From NCBI GenBank assembly GCA_046590575.1, contig JBKJUS010000218.1:1-31831 (forward strand): DNA of 31,831 nucleotides, read 5' to 3'. The position numbers were made by a program, and so were the translations under genes. Position 1 is the stretch's first letter. Every line of letters starts with the position of its first letter. The notes below the pieces were generated by a model. It saw nothing but the letters and a program-made list of their open reading frames with translations. It did no database searches and had not been told where the DNA came from. Positions 22,452 through 29,771 of the stretch are shown in pieces. This stretch comes from DATLNF01 sp046590575 (lineage in GTDB: Bacteria; Actinomycetota; Actinomycetes; BP-191).

Positions 22452-23531
22452 ATGATCGGACATGAGCTCGATGTACCCTCCCGCGGTCACCGGCGGGCGG
22501 CCATGGCTGTTCTGGCAGTACTCGTGGGACTGCTTCCCCTCGGGCTGGTCGGCGCCGCACCGGCGTACGCCGGTGGCACCGTCGACGGCGTACAGCTCAA
22601 TGGCGTCGAGACCAAGCTCGTCGAGCTGATCAACTTGGCCCGGACCACCCGCGGGCTCCCCCGGCTGGTTGTCGCCTCCGGAGCGACCGATGTGGCTCGC
22701 CGCTGGGCGGCGACCCAGGCGACGCAACGCCGGATGTACCACAACCCGAACTACGCCACCCAGCTCTCCGCCGCCGGGAGCTCGCAGTGGCGTGCCGCGG
22801 CGGAGAACGTCGGGTTCAGCCGCGACCCGGTCGACCTGTTCAACGCCTACATGAACTCGCCCGGACACCGCGCGAACATCCTCAGCGGGAGCTACCGCTA
22901 CCTCGGCATCGGCTGGGCCGAGCTGCCCGACCGCAGCGGTTACAACACCCAGAACTTCGTCGACGCCTACGCCCAGACCTACGGGCCGACCCGCGAGCCG
23001 GCGTACGGCGGACTGCTCGACACCCGCACAGTGTCGGGCAACCTGCGGCTGGCCGACTTCGAATCGGGCCGCGACCTGCGGGTGCTCACCGCCGCCACCG
23101 GAGCTGGGATCACGGCAAGCCCGATGGCGTACGACGCCCCGGGTCCGGCCGAAGGCGCCGGTCGTTTCATCGCCCGACAGGTCGCTGCGGGCACCGGGGG
23201 TGCCGCTGAGCTCCGGCTGCGCGAAGCCCTCGACCTGACCCGGGCCTCCGCAGTCACCGCCACCATCGGCGCCGTGACTCGCACTGGCCGCCCGCTGCAG
23301 GTCGTCATCGCCGTCCGCACCGCCTTCGGCGGCACAGTCGCCCTTGGCACGATGACCATCCCGAGCGGACGCAACATCACCGCCACCATCCCTCTGCCGG
23401 CCGCCGCCCGTAGCTGGCGGAACGAAGTCGTCGTCTTGGTGAGCCGGGCGGCGTTGACGGCGCTGGACCCCGCGTCGTACACCGGTCGCCAGGCCACGGT
23501 GTACGTCCGCGACCTCGCCATCACGGGTTAG
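22452..23531 (+). CDS. Secreted CAP (SCP/PR-1) domain protein
   Basis: 359-residue exported protein. A basic N-terminus (RGHRR), a hydrophobic core at about 18-36 and a cleavage site APAYA|GG near residue 40 make a Sec signal peptide. The CAP domain occupies about 50-180: LVELINLARTTRGLPRL, MYHNPN (His), AAENVGF (Glu), SPGHRANIL (His) and TQNFVDAYA, giving the His/Glu/His cavity residues. A second beta-rich domain (about 195-359), without Cys, is not recognised. Bacterial CAP proteins are extracellular and their activities are largely unknown. ATG 22452 is used; an ATG at 22503 would leave only the hydrophobic core. It is divergent from the hydrolase with an 87-base gap. Confidence 0.88.
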   Translation: MIGHELDVPSRGHRRAAMAVLAVLVGLLPLGLVGAAPAYAGGTVDGVQLNGVETKLVELINLARTTRGLPRLVVASGATDVARRWAATQATQRRMYHNPNYATQLSAAGSSQWRAAAENVGFSRDPVDLFNAYMNSPGHRANILSGSYRYLGIGWAELPDRSGYNTQNFVDAYAQTYGPTREPAYGGLLDTRTVSGNLRLADFESGRDLRVLTAATGAGITASPMAYDAPGPAEGAGRFIARQVAAGTGGAAELRLREALDLTRASAVTATIGAVTRTGRPLQVVIAVRTAFGGTVALGTMTIPSGRNITATIPLPAAARSWRNEVVVLVSRAALTALDPASYTGRQATVYVRDLAITG

Positions 23532-23554
23532 TCGCCAGCAGCGCCGGCGGCGAG

Positions 23555-24241
23555 TCAGCTGTCGAGCACCGCGCCGAGGCGCCGGTTGAGCGCGTCGAGG
23601 CTGGCCCGGATGACGGCCTGCCGCACGTCCTCGCGCACGACGGCAGCGCCGGTGAGCTTCTCGCTGCCAGTGGGGGTCACCATCGTGACACCGACGACGA
23701 CCGTGCGGTCGCTCCCGGTTGGCGCGATGTCGAGGTGGTCGAGTTCGAAACGCACTCGCTCGCCCGCCAACAGCTCCACCGCCCGCAAGGTCGCCTGGGC
23801 GACCGCGTGCTGTACCCCGGTCTGCGTCGCGGTGCAGCGCGCCTCACCAACCTCGCTGGCTCCGTCAAGACCCAGCGTGACTGACGCAGTGATGTCGAGC
23901 CCTTCCGACACCAGATGCATCCGTTGGATCGACGGTCGGGTGCGCAGGTCCATGGCCCGCTGGGCAGCGGCGCCTGCGCTTGGCGGCGAATCCGGCTCGA
24001 GCCCACCGACTCCGGCGTCCTCGACGAGCTGAACCCGCGCCGGATCAACGCCGAGTCCGAAACGCTCCCGCAGAAGGCGGCCCACGGAGGTGGCAACCGC
24101 CACCTCGTCGAAGCCCGGCGCCAGTCCCAGCCGGAGCAGGCCCATCCCGCCGCCGTCAAGGTCAGGCTCCACGTCGGCGGCGGCCACCCCCGGGACAGCA
24201 CGCAGCGCGGCGACGATCTCGCCGTAGTCCGTTACCGTCAT
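23555..24241 (-). CDS. Conserved hypothetical two-domain protein
   Basis: 228-residue protein, unnamed. The N-terminal part (1-75) reads like a small beta-alpha-beta domain (VTDYGEIVAALRAVPGV...LLRLGLAPGFDEVAVATSVG). After an Ala/Ser/Pro linker the C-terminal part (103-228) has the pattern LDITASVTLG...TGVQHAVAQATLRAVELLAG...VVVGVTMVTP...DVRQAVIRASLDALNRR. That alternates beta strands and two long helices and resembles ACT- or LeuA-allosteric-like domains only loosely. There is no signal peptide or catalytic motif. ATG 24241 has AGAAAGG ten bases upstream; the open frame to 24388 lacks a ribosome site. It converges with the CAP gene (23-base gap). Confidence 0.72.
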   Translation of the reverse strand: MTVTDYGEIVAALRAVPGVAAADVEPDLDGGGMGLLRLGLAPGFDEVAVATSVGRLLRERFGLGVDPARVQLVEDAGVGGLEPDSPPSAGAAAQRAMDLRTRPSIQRMHLVSEGLDITASVTLGLDGASEVGEARCTATQTGVQHAVAQATLRAVELLAGERVRFELDHLDIAPTGSDRTVVVGVTMVTPTGSEKLTGAAVVREDVRQAVIRASLDALNRRLGAVLDS

Positions 24242-24330
24242 GGAGAGTTGGCCTTTCTGGGCAGGCGGGATCACCGTCTCACAGTTTGTCGGCGTGCCCG
24301 GCTGACCGCTTGAGCACGGAGGTGGGTCCT

Positions 24331-24639
24331 GTGGGGTCCGACGACGCGATCCCGGTCGATGGTGACGCGCCTGTCTCCGGACCGCCACCGATCATCTCGC
24401 GGATTGGATCCGCCTTGTCCGCCCCTGCACCGTTCCACACCATCCTGAGCGCCCCATTGCTCGTCGCGCACGACCTCCCCCGCGTGCCGCCCCCGGAACT
24501 CGACCCCCCAGCCGACGGCAGGACTGATCGCCGAGCGACCACGGACCCTGCGGAGACGTACTCATCGTACGACCCGCCGCCCGGTGCCCCCGTCCCGGGT
24601 GTCGAGGCACCGGCCGAACTTCACGACGCAGGCTCCTGA
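24331..24639 (+). CDS. Possible small Pro-rich protein
   Basis: GTG at 24331 is exactly eight bases after GGAGG and opens 102 codons to TGA 24639, in the otherwise empty 24242-24692 interval. The product is rich in Pro, Asp and Ala with no Cys, Trp or recognisable motif (contains SGPPPIISRIGSA). Third-position G/C, counted by eye, is about 77 percent, lower than neighbouring genes, so it is either a recently arisen or degenerate gene or not translated. It converges with ku. Apart from this ORF I see nothing in the interval. Confidence 0.3.
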   Translation: MGSDDAIPVDGDAPVSGPPPIISRIGSALSAPAPFHTILSAPLLVAHDLPRVPPPELDPPADGRTDRRATTDPAETYSSYDPPPGAPVPGVEAPAELHDAGS

Positions 24640-24692
24640 TCAACGTGCGAGATACGTGATGATCGCTCGCGGTGGCGGCGCCGCGGTGGACG

Positions 24693-25637
24693 TCAGGCGG
24701 ACTTGCGTACCGCTTTGGCCGTTGCTTTGCCGACCTTGGCAGGTGTCTTGCTGGCCTTCGCCGGCTTGCTCGCCTTGGCGACCTTGGTCGTCGGAGCCGG
24801 CTTCGACTTAGCCTTCTTGTCCGCGCTCGGCGCCGCACCGGAGCCCTGTTCACCGCCGGCGGTGCGCCCCTTGGCCGCGTCGACACTGGCTCGCAGCGCC
24901 GCCATCAGGTCGACAACCGAGCCGGTGTCCGGGGCGGCCGATGTCGGCTGCACCACCTCTTGCCCCTCGACCTTCGCCTCAATGAGCTCCTCGAGCTTCT
25001 CCCGGTAAGCGTCGGTGAAAGCGGTTGGGTCGAAGTCGCCGCTGAGGCTCTCGATCAGCGTGCCGGCCATCGCCAGCTCCTGCGGACGAACCTCGACGGC
25101 ATCGTCGAGAAATCCGAAATCCGGCACGCGGACCTCATCTGGCCACAACATCGTCTCCAGCACGAAGACGCCGTCACGCACCCGCAGCGCCGCGAGGGCC
25201 TCCCGCTGCCGGAGAGCCACTTTCACCACCGCGACCTGCCCGGACTCCTCAAGCGCTTTGGCCAACAGCACGTACGGCTTGATGCCGGCCTTGTCCGGCT
25301 CGAGGTAGTAACTCTTGTTGAAGTAGATCGGATCGATCTGCTCCAACGGGACGAACTGCACGACATCGATCGCCCGACTGGTCGTGAGAGGGACGCTCGC
25401 CAGGTCCTCATCGGTGAGCACGACCATCGAGCCGTCCGGCATCTCGTACCCCTTGGCGATGTCGGAGTAGGGCACCTCCTCGCCGTCGATGGTGCACTCC
25501 CGCTTGTAGCGGATCCGCCCACCGTCCTCGCGGTGCACCTGGCGGAACGTGACGTCCTTCTCCTCCGTCGCGGAGTAGAGCTTGACCGGGATGGTGACCA
25601 AGCCGAACGAGATCGAGCCCTTCCAGATCGATCGCAT
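24693..25637 (-). CDS. ku: Ku DNA end-binding protein (bacterial NHEJ)
   Basis: 314-residue Ku homodimer subunit. It starts MRSIWKGSISFGLVTIPVKLY, the usual bacterial Ku N-terminus. The beta-barrel and bridge region contains RIRYKRECTIDGEEVPYSDI, AIDVVQFVPLEQIDPIYFNK and RPQELAMAGTLIESLSGDFD. The core ends near 255. The tail (about 258-314) is a Lys/Ala/Pro repeat (KASKPAKASKTPAKVGKATA), a basic extension typical of actinobacterial Ku that adds DNA binding. Ku threads on broken ends and recruits LigD-type ligase. ATG 25637 has GGAGGG eight bases upstream. It sits 61 bases behind a small secreted-protein gene on the same strand and is divergent from the ligase and polymerase genes. Confidence 0.95.
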   Translation of the reverse strand: MRSIWKGSISFGLVTIPVKLYSATEEKDVTFRQVHREDGGRIRYKRECTIDGEEVPYSDIAKGYEMPDGSMVVLTDEDLASVPLTTSRAIDVVQFVPLEQIDPIYFNKSYYLEPDKAGIKPYVLLAKALEESGQVAVVKVALRQREALAALRVRDGVFVLETMLWPDEVRVPDFGFLDDAVEVRPQELAMAGTLIESLSGDFDPTAFTDAYREKLEELIEAKVEGQEVVQPTSAAPDTGSVVDLMAALRASVDAAKGRTAGGEQGSGAAPSADKKAKSKPAPTTKVAKASKPAKASKTPAKVGKATAKAVRKSA

Positions 25638-25698
25638 CGTCGTCGCCCTCCGTGCCGCCGGTGCGCGGGGATCGCGCCGGTCTGCTAGCGACATCGTG

Positions 25699-26283
25699 CT
25701 ACCCGGCGCGCGCCGGGTCCACGCCGGCGACCGCATCGTGACCTGCACCGCGTGCCCACGCCGCCCAGCGCCACTGTCCGTCATGCCGAACGAGGGTGGC
25801 CATCCACGAGGCCTCGGCACGTCCCGGCCACGCTCGCACGGTGCGTCCGGCGACGTCGACTTCGTCGTACGCAGGGAGCACGTCCCGAACCTCAAGGGTG
25901 GCCGCCACGTCTGCCGTCGCGACGGCGACGACACTCACCAGATCCGGCAGGTCGACGATCAGTCGGCGACCCTGCGCGGCCAACCTGCGCAGGGCCTCCT
26001 TCTCCACAGCCAGGCACGGGCAGTCCGCCGTGACCCAGTCGAGTGGGTCAGCGACCGCCGGGTCGGCATAGCCCGCCACGCGTGCCTCGTCGAGGGCTGC
26101 GACGACCGCTCGCCAGTCCGGCGATGTGTGCAGCGACGTGCTCGGCGCTGTGCTCGGCGCTGCCGAGTGAGAGGGCACCGTGAGGGCCACCGGGCCGTCG
26201 TACGCCGGCGCCCTTCGCGACTGTGCTGTCACGACCACAGCCAATGACGCGCCGAAGACAAGAGCCGCAGTCCGAGTTCTCAT
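25699..26283 (-). CDS. Secreted protein with NTF2-like character, upstream of ku
   Basis: 194-residue exported protein. The N-terminus MRTRTAALVFGASLAVVVTA is a Sec signal peptide or membrane anchor; no lipobox Cys is present. A Pro/Ser/Thr linker (30-53) follows. The domain at 55-175 (WRAVVAALDEARVAGYADP, DCPC at 87-90, ending WMATLVRHDGQWRWAAW) has the layout of NTF2-like small-cavity domains, a fold-level guess. ATG 26283 abuts GGGAGG without the usual gap, so the start is uncertain. It is 61 bases before ku on the same strand and may share a transcript, although an exported product next to a DNA-repair gene has no obvious logic. Confidence 0.7.
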   Translation of the reverse strand: MRTRTAALVFGASLAVVVTAQSRRAPAYDGPVALTVPSHSAAPSTAPSTSLHTSPDWRAVVAALDEARVAGYADPAVADPLDWVTADCPCLAVEKEALRRLAAQGRRLIVDLPDLVSVVAVATADVAATLEVRDVLPAYDEVDVAGRTVRAWPGRAEASWMATLVRHDGQWRWAAWARGAGHDAVAGVDPARAG

Positions 26284-26397
26284 CCTCCCAGCGTGATCGT
26301 CGCGGCTTCTGCACGACGCCGGGAGGACGCAGGCTGTGGACAGACTCGCGAGCCACGCAGCAGATTGTCCGATACGTGTCGGGGCATGGAGGAGGTG

Positions 26398-27420
26398 ATG
26401 CACGGCATGGTGGAGCGACCTGATGGCGGCCCACCCGACCCGGGCTGGGCGCCGATACCAGACACCGTCGCGCCGATGCTGGCGACGTCGGGCGGGGGGC
26501 TGCCGCCCGACGATGCGGGGTGGGGCTACGAGTTCAAGTGGGATGGAGTGCGCGCTCTGGTGCGCGTCGAGGGCGGCCGGGCGAAAGCGACGAGCCGCAA
26601 CCTGCTCGACCTCACACCGTCGTACCCGGAGCTGGCCGACCTGGCCGAGTCGCTCGGTGCCCGCCCCGTGCTGCTCGACGGCGAACTCGTCGCGTTCGAC
26701 GAGTCCGGGCGCAGCGACTTCGGGCTGTTGCAGCAGCGGATGAAGCTGACCGGCGCCGCCGTACGCCGCATGGCCGCCACCATCCCGGTGGTCTACCTGG
26801 CCTTCGACCTGCTGCACCTGGACGGACACCCGACGATGGCCCTTCCCTATCGGGACCGGCGGGAACTGCTGGAGTCGCTGGAGCTGTCCGGGCCGAGCTG
26901 GCAGGTGCCGCCGTACTTCCCGGGCGCCGGCGCGGCAGTCCTCTCCGCCAGCCAGGCCCGGGGTTTCGAAGGCATCATGGCCAAGCGACTGGACAGCCCC
27001 TACCTGCCCGGCAAGCGGTCGGCTGCGTGGCACAAGATCAAGAACATTCGGCGACAGGAGATGGTCATCGGCGGTTGGACGCAGGGTGCAGGGGCTCGTG
27101 CCGGTCATGTCGGTTCGCTGCTCGTTGGTTACTACGACGGAGAGGGCGCGCTCCAGTACGCCGGGCACGTCGGCACGGGCTTCACCCAGCAGACGCTACG
27201 AGACCTGTCCGCCTACCTGACGCCCGCGGCGAGGACGGACAGTCCTTTCGCCACAGCGGTGCCGCGTCCGCATGCCGCGAAGGCGACCTGGGTCGAGCCC
27301 GAGTTGGTCTGCGAGGTCGAGTTCACCGAGTGGACCCGCGAAGGCCGGCTGCGGCATCCGTCGTACAAAGGGCTGCGCATCGACAAGCTGGCCCGCGACG
27401 TCGTCCGGGAGCCGTCATGA
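26398..27420 (+). CDS. ligD: ATP-dependent DNA ligase (LigD ligase-domain type)
   Basis: 340-residue ATP ligase. Adenylation motif I is KWDG with K47 (in GYEFKWDGVRALV), motif III region is VVYLAFDLLHLDG, motif IV is FEGIMAKR, motif V is AWHKIKN. A C-terminal OB domain ends in YKGLRIDK. The size equals the free-standing ligase module of LigD. ATG 26398 is preferred because GGAGGAGG sits just upstream; ATG 26386 or 26407 are alternatives. It overlaps the polymerase gene as ATGA, so the two are translated together. With Ku it seals blunt or gapped ends. It diverges from the secreted-protein and ku unit, with 114 bases between. Confidence 0.92.
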   Translation: MHGMVERPDGGPPDPGWAPIPDTVAPMLATSGGGLPPDDAGWGYEFKWDGVRALVRVEGGRAKATSRNLLDLTPSYPELADLAESLGARPVLLDGELVAFDESGRSDFGLLQQRMKLTGAAVRRMAATIPVVYLAFDLLHLDGHPTMALPYRDRRELLESLELSGPSWQVPPYFPGAGAAVLSASQARGFEGIMAKRLDSPYLPGKRSAAWHKIKNIRRQEMVIGGWTQGAGARAGHVGSLLVGYYDGEGALQYAGHVGTGFTQQTLRDLSAYLTPAARTDSPFATAVPRPHAAKATWVEPELVCEVEFTEWTREGRLRHPSYKGLRIDKLARDVVREPS

Positions 27421-28325
27421 GCCCGGCTCGCACCGAGATCCGCGTCAAGGTCGGCAGCCGCGAGCTGACGCTGTCCAACCTCGACAAGGTGATGTATCCC
27501 GAGGTCGGCTTCACCAAAGGCCAGGTGATCGACTACTACACGCGCATCGCGCCGGTCCTCCTGCCGCATCTGAAGGGTCGGCCGCTGACGCTCAAGCGCT
27601 ACCCCAACGGCGTCGACGGCCCCTTCTTCTACGAGAAGAACTGCCCCGACCACCGGCCCGCCTGGGTCAAGACACACCCGATCTGGAGCGACTCCAACGA
27701 CCGGGACATCAACTACTGCCTCGCGCAGGATCTCCCCACCCTGGTGTGGGCGGCCAACCTCGCTGACCTCGAGATGCACACCACGATGGCGTTGGCCAAG
27801 ACGCCGCACAAGCCAACGATGGTGGTCTTCGACCTCGACCCAGGCCCGCCCGCCGACATCGTGGCGTGCTGCCAGGTGGCCCTTCTTTTGCAAGAGGTGT
27901 TCGACGAGCTCGGGCTCTCGTCATTCGCCAAGACGTCTGGGTCGAAGGGGTTGCAGGTCTACGTCCCGCTCAACACGCCGACGTCGTACGACGTGACGAC
28001 GCCATGGTCGAAGAAGGTCGCCGAGCGGTTGGAGCGCGAGCACTCCTCACTCGTCGTGTCCAAGCAGAAGAAGGAACTGCGGGTGGGCAAGGTGCTGGTC
28101 GACTGGAGCCAGAACGTCGACTCCAAGACCACCGCCTGCGTCTACTCGTTGCGCGCCCGGTCGCGACCCACCTGCTCGACCCCGGTGACATGGGACGAGG
28201 TCGCGGCGTGCGCCGGGCAGACCTTGGCGCTGGTGTTCGAGACCGACGACGTCCTCGCCCGGGTCGAGGCGCTGAGCGACCTCTTCGCCGACGTACTGAC
28301 CCTGAAGCAAAAGCTCCCGCGTTGA
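27417..28325 (+). CDS. ligD: LigD-type polymerase (archaeo-eukaryotic primase family)
   Basis: 302-residue PrimPol-type NHEJ polymerase: TLSNLDKVMYPEVGFTKGQV, LTLKRYPNGVDGPFFYEKN, and metal-binding D139 and D141 in VVFDLDPG. SGSKGLQVYVPL supplies a nucleotide-binding Ser/Lys-Gly region, and VDWSQN the third Asp. This is the POL module of LigD as a separate gene; the phosphoesterase (PE) module is found neither here nor elsewhere in the window. It fills gaps with NTP preference during end joining. The ATG overlaps the ligase stop as ATGA. A larger open frame from 26520 is only an out-of-frame reading of the ligase gene and not a fusion. Confidence 0.93.
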   Translation: MSPARTEIRVKVGSRELTLSNLDKVMYPEVGFTKGQVIDYYTRIAPVLLPHLKGRPLTLKRYPNGVDGPFFYEKNCPDHRPAWVKTHPIWSDSNDRDINYCLAQDLPTLVWAANLADLEMHTTMALAKTPHKPTMVVFDLDPGPPADIVACCQVALLLQEVFDELGLSSFAKTSGSKGLQVYVPLNTPTSYDVTTPWSKKVAERLEREHSSLVVSKQKKELRVGKVLVDWSQNVDSKTTACVYSLRARSRPTCSTPVTWDEVAACAGQTLALVFETDDVLARVEALSDLFADVLTLKQKLPR

Positions 28326-28335
28326 TCGGTCAGCG

Positions 28336-28375
28336 TGGAGTGCGGGTGCGTCATAGATGACGGGCTGGCGCTCCA
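28336..28375. terminator. Composite hairpin between the polymerase and DUF421 genes
   Basis: TGGAG (28336-28340) pairs with CTCCA (28371-28375), and an inner GTCAT/ATGAC pair (28350-28361) can form the tip. It lies between converging genes and could end transcription in both directions. The stem is interrupted, so support is weak. Confidence 0.3.
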
Positions 28376-28383
28376 ACCCTCGA

Positions 28384-28860
28384 TCAGGCGTGGTGCTTCT
28401 CGTCGGCGTGGTGTTGTGATTCATCGTTCTTGATGAAGGAGAACTTGCCGTCGGGCTCGAGGACGCCGAGGCGGACGTCGGCGAGGTCGGCGATGCCCTG
28501 CGTGCGGGCCTCCTCCTTGACCTCGTCGCCGCTCATTCGCTCCACCCGCAGGACGTCTTCGAGAAGACGTCCGTCATGGATGACGACGACCGGGCGGCCC
28601 TCGAGAAGTGGCTGAGTGCGCGGGAAGCGGAAGGAGACGTAGGAGCCGATCAACGCGAGGAACCCGAAGGTGCTCACCGCAAGGATCGAGCCCGTGATCG
28701 AGAAGTCCTCCTGGGTCACCCCTTGCTGAACCAGGTCCCCGATCGTCACCAGCACGATGAGCTCGAAGGCCGACATCTCGGCAAGCTCGCGCTTGCCCAG
28801 GGCACGGGTGAACAGCAGCAGGAAGAGATAGACGATCGCGGCTCGCCAGACGACGTCCAT
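28384..28860 (-). CDS. DUF421 (YetF-like) membrane protein
   Basis: 158-residue membrane protein with three hydrophobic segments (about 5-18, 32-48, 58-76). The family signature is GKRELAEMSAFELIVLVTIG, followed by a cytoplasmic domain with PVVVIHDGRLL and a His-rich end (HHADEKHHA). DUF421 proteins of the YetF type are widespread and their function is not established. ATG 28860 overlaps the preceding gene's stop as TGATG, indicating coupled translation; a GTG at 28875 would add five residues. The last His cluster could bind metal. Confidence 0.88.
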   Translation of the reverse strand: MDVVWRAAIVYLFLLLFTRALGKRELAEMSAFELIVLVTIGDLVQQGVTQEDFSITGSILAVSTFGFLALIGSYVSFRFPRTQPLLEGRPVVVIHDGRLLEDVLRVERMSGDEVKEEARTQGIADLADVRLGVLEPDGKFSFIKNDESQHHADEKHHA

Positions 28861-29408
28861 CAGGGCATCACCCACGTGGTGAAAGACACCCGGACGACGG
28901 GCATGTCATCGACCAGCACCGCGGCGGTCCCGTTCTCGTTGCTCTGCCGGTTGGGGCCGGTGCGGGTGTCAAAGCGGATGCGCAGCACGTCACCCGGCGG
29001 TGGGTCGAACTCCCAGATGACGTTGTGCCGGTCCGCGGTCTCCTTGCTGGGCCCGGGCAGCACGCCGTTCTCGTCGAACAGCGAGAAGTAGCCGGCACGC
29101 ATCGCGATGACGATCGGCGCATCACCGAACCCGCCATCCTTGCGGACCTCCACGGCGAGGGGTACGGCGTGACCAGCACGGGTGATCCGCGGGTATTCGA
29201 CGTCGAGCCGGTAGCCGCCTCCACTCGACGACACCCGACCGGTGCGGACCCCGAGCAGGCCAGTGGCCCCGAGCAGCAAGAAGACCGCGAAGAAGACCAG
29301 CATCACCCGACGAACGTGCCTCGCGCGTCGTACCGGAGCGATGCCAACCCAGTGCGGTGTCGTGTCCGTCGCCGATGCAGGCCGGATGGGTGTGTCGAGC
29401 CCTGCCAC
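28860..29408 (-). CDS. Single-pass membrane protein, partner of DUF421
   Basis: 182-residue protein with a short cytoplasmic N-terminus, one transmembrane helix at about 35-54 (MLVFFAVFLLLGATGLLGV) and an external beta-rich domain (60-182). That domain has an Ig-like rhythm (RLDVEYPRITRAGHAVPLAV, then FDPPPGDVLRIRFDTRTGPN). No family name can be given. GTG 29408 has GGAGG seven bases upstream. The stop is fused with the DUF421 start (TGATG), so the pair probably works together in the membrane. A 17-base palindrome (29454-29470) lies in the divergent promoter region ahead of it. Confidence 0.75.
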   Translation of the reverse strand: MAGLDTPIRPASATDTTPHWVGIAPVRRARHVRRVMLVFFAVFLLLGATGLLGVRTGRVSSSGGGYRLDVEYPRITRAGHAVPLAVEVRKDGGFGDAPIVIAMRAGYFSLFDENGVLPGPSKETADRHNVIWEFDPPPGDVLRIRFDTRTGPNRQSNENGTAAVLVDDMPVVRVSFTTWVMP

Positions 29409-29453
29409 GTGGGGACCTCCGCATAGTGACCAGGAAGTGATGACAGCGTTCCC

Positions 29454-29470
29454 TTTGCCGCAGCGGCAAA
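29454..29470. promoter_or_regulatory. 17-base palindrome, possible operator
   Basis: TTTGCCGC-A-GCGGCAAA is a perfect palindrome in the 117-base gap between two divergent genes (29408 on minus, 29526 on plus). Its symmetry and position suggest a repressor site. It might also form a weak RNA hairpin. Confidence 0.4.
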
Positions 29471-29491
29471 ACGAGTACGCCGGATCACACG

Positions 29492-29497
29492 GGGTAT
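29492..29497 (+). promoter_or_regulatory. Candidate SigB-type -10 for the small DUF6158-like gene
   Basis: GGGTAT, identical to the SigB-type -10 consensus, 28 bases before the ATG at 29526. A matching GTTT -35 is not clear. Confidence 0.35.
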
Positions 29498-29525
29498 GCC
29501 CGGGTCACGAACAACGGAGGAAACC

Positions 29526-29771
29526 ATGACGACCTCGACCCGGCGGCCTGCCGCCGACCTCGATGACGCCGATCTCGAGCGAGAGCTCGAGCGTTTGCAC
29601 CAGACCCGCCACGAGACATTCATCAATGGGTCGGCTGAGTCCTTTCAGGCGCATACCGACCGCATGTTGGAGCTCGAGGTGGAGTACGCCGACCGCTTCC
29701 CCGGCCGGACCACTCCAGATCCGATGCGCACCCGGGACGGCAGCCGCGAGCAGGATGGTCGCGGCGCCTAG
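29526..29771 (+). CDS. Small DUF6158-like protein
   Basis: 81-residue acidic helical protein. The core DLERELERLHQTRHETFING, followed by a second helix ending HTDRMLELEVEYADRFPGR, matches a short actinobacterial family I recall as DUF6158; the name should be checked. It has no Cys or membrane segment. ATG 29526 has GGAGG seven bases upstream. A SigB-like -10 ahead suggests a stress-induced small protein. The stop codon shares CTAG with the acyl-CoA dehydrogenase stop on the other strand. Confidence 0.75.
   Translation: MTTSTRRPAADLDDADLERELERLHQTRHETFINGSAESFQAHTDRMLELEVEYADRFPGRTTPDPMRTRDGSREQDGRGA

Noticed and set aside
22365..22868. N-terminal extension of the alpha/beta hydrolase to 480 residues
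   Set aside because: The extension overlaps the divergent CAP gene and has no domain. A leaderless promoter supports the ATG at 22364.
25699..27168. Minus-strand frame extending the secreted protein to 489 residues
   Set aside because: The part upstream of 26283 is antisense to the ligase gene and lacks a plausible domain. The signal peptide begins at 26283.
26520..28325. Apparent 601-residue ligase-polymerase fusion on the plus strand
   Set aside because: Before 27417 this frame is an out-of-frame reading of the ligase gene. The true polymerase begins at 27417 and the two genes overlap by ATGA.
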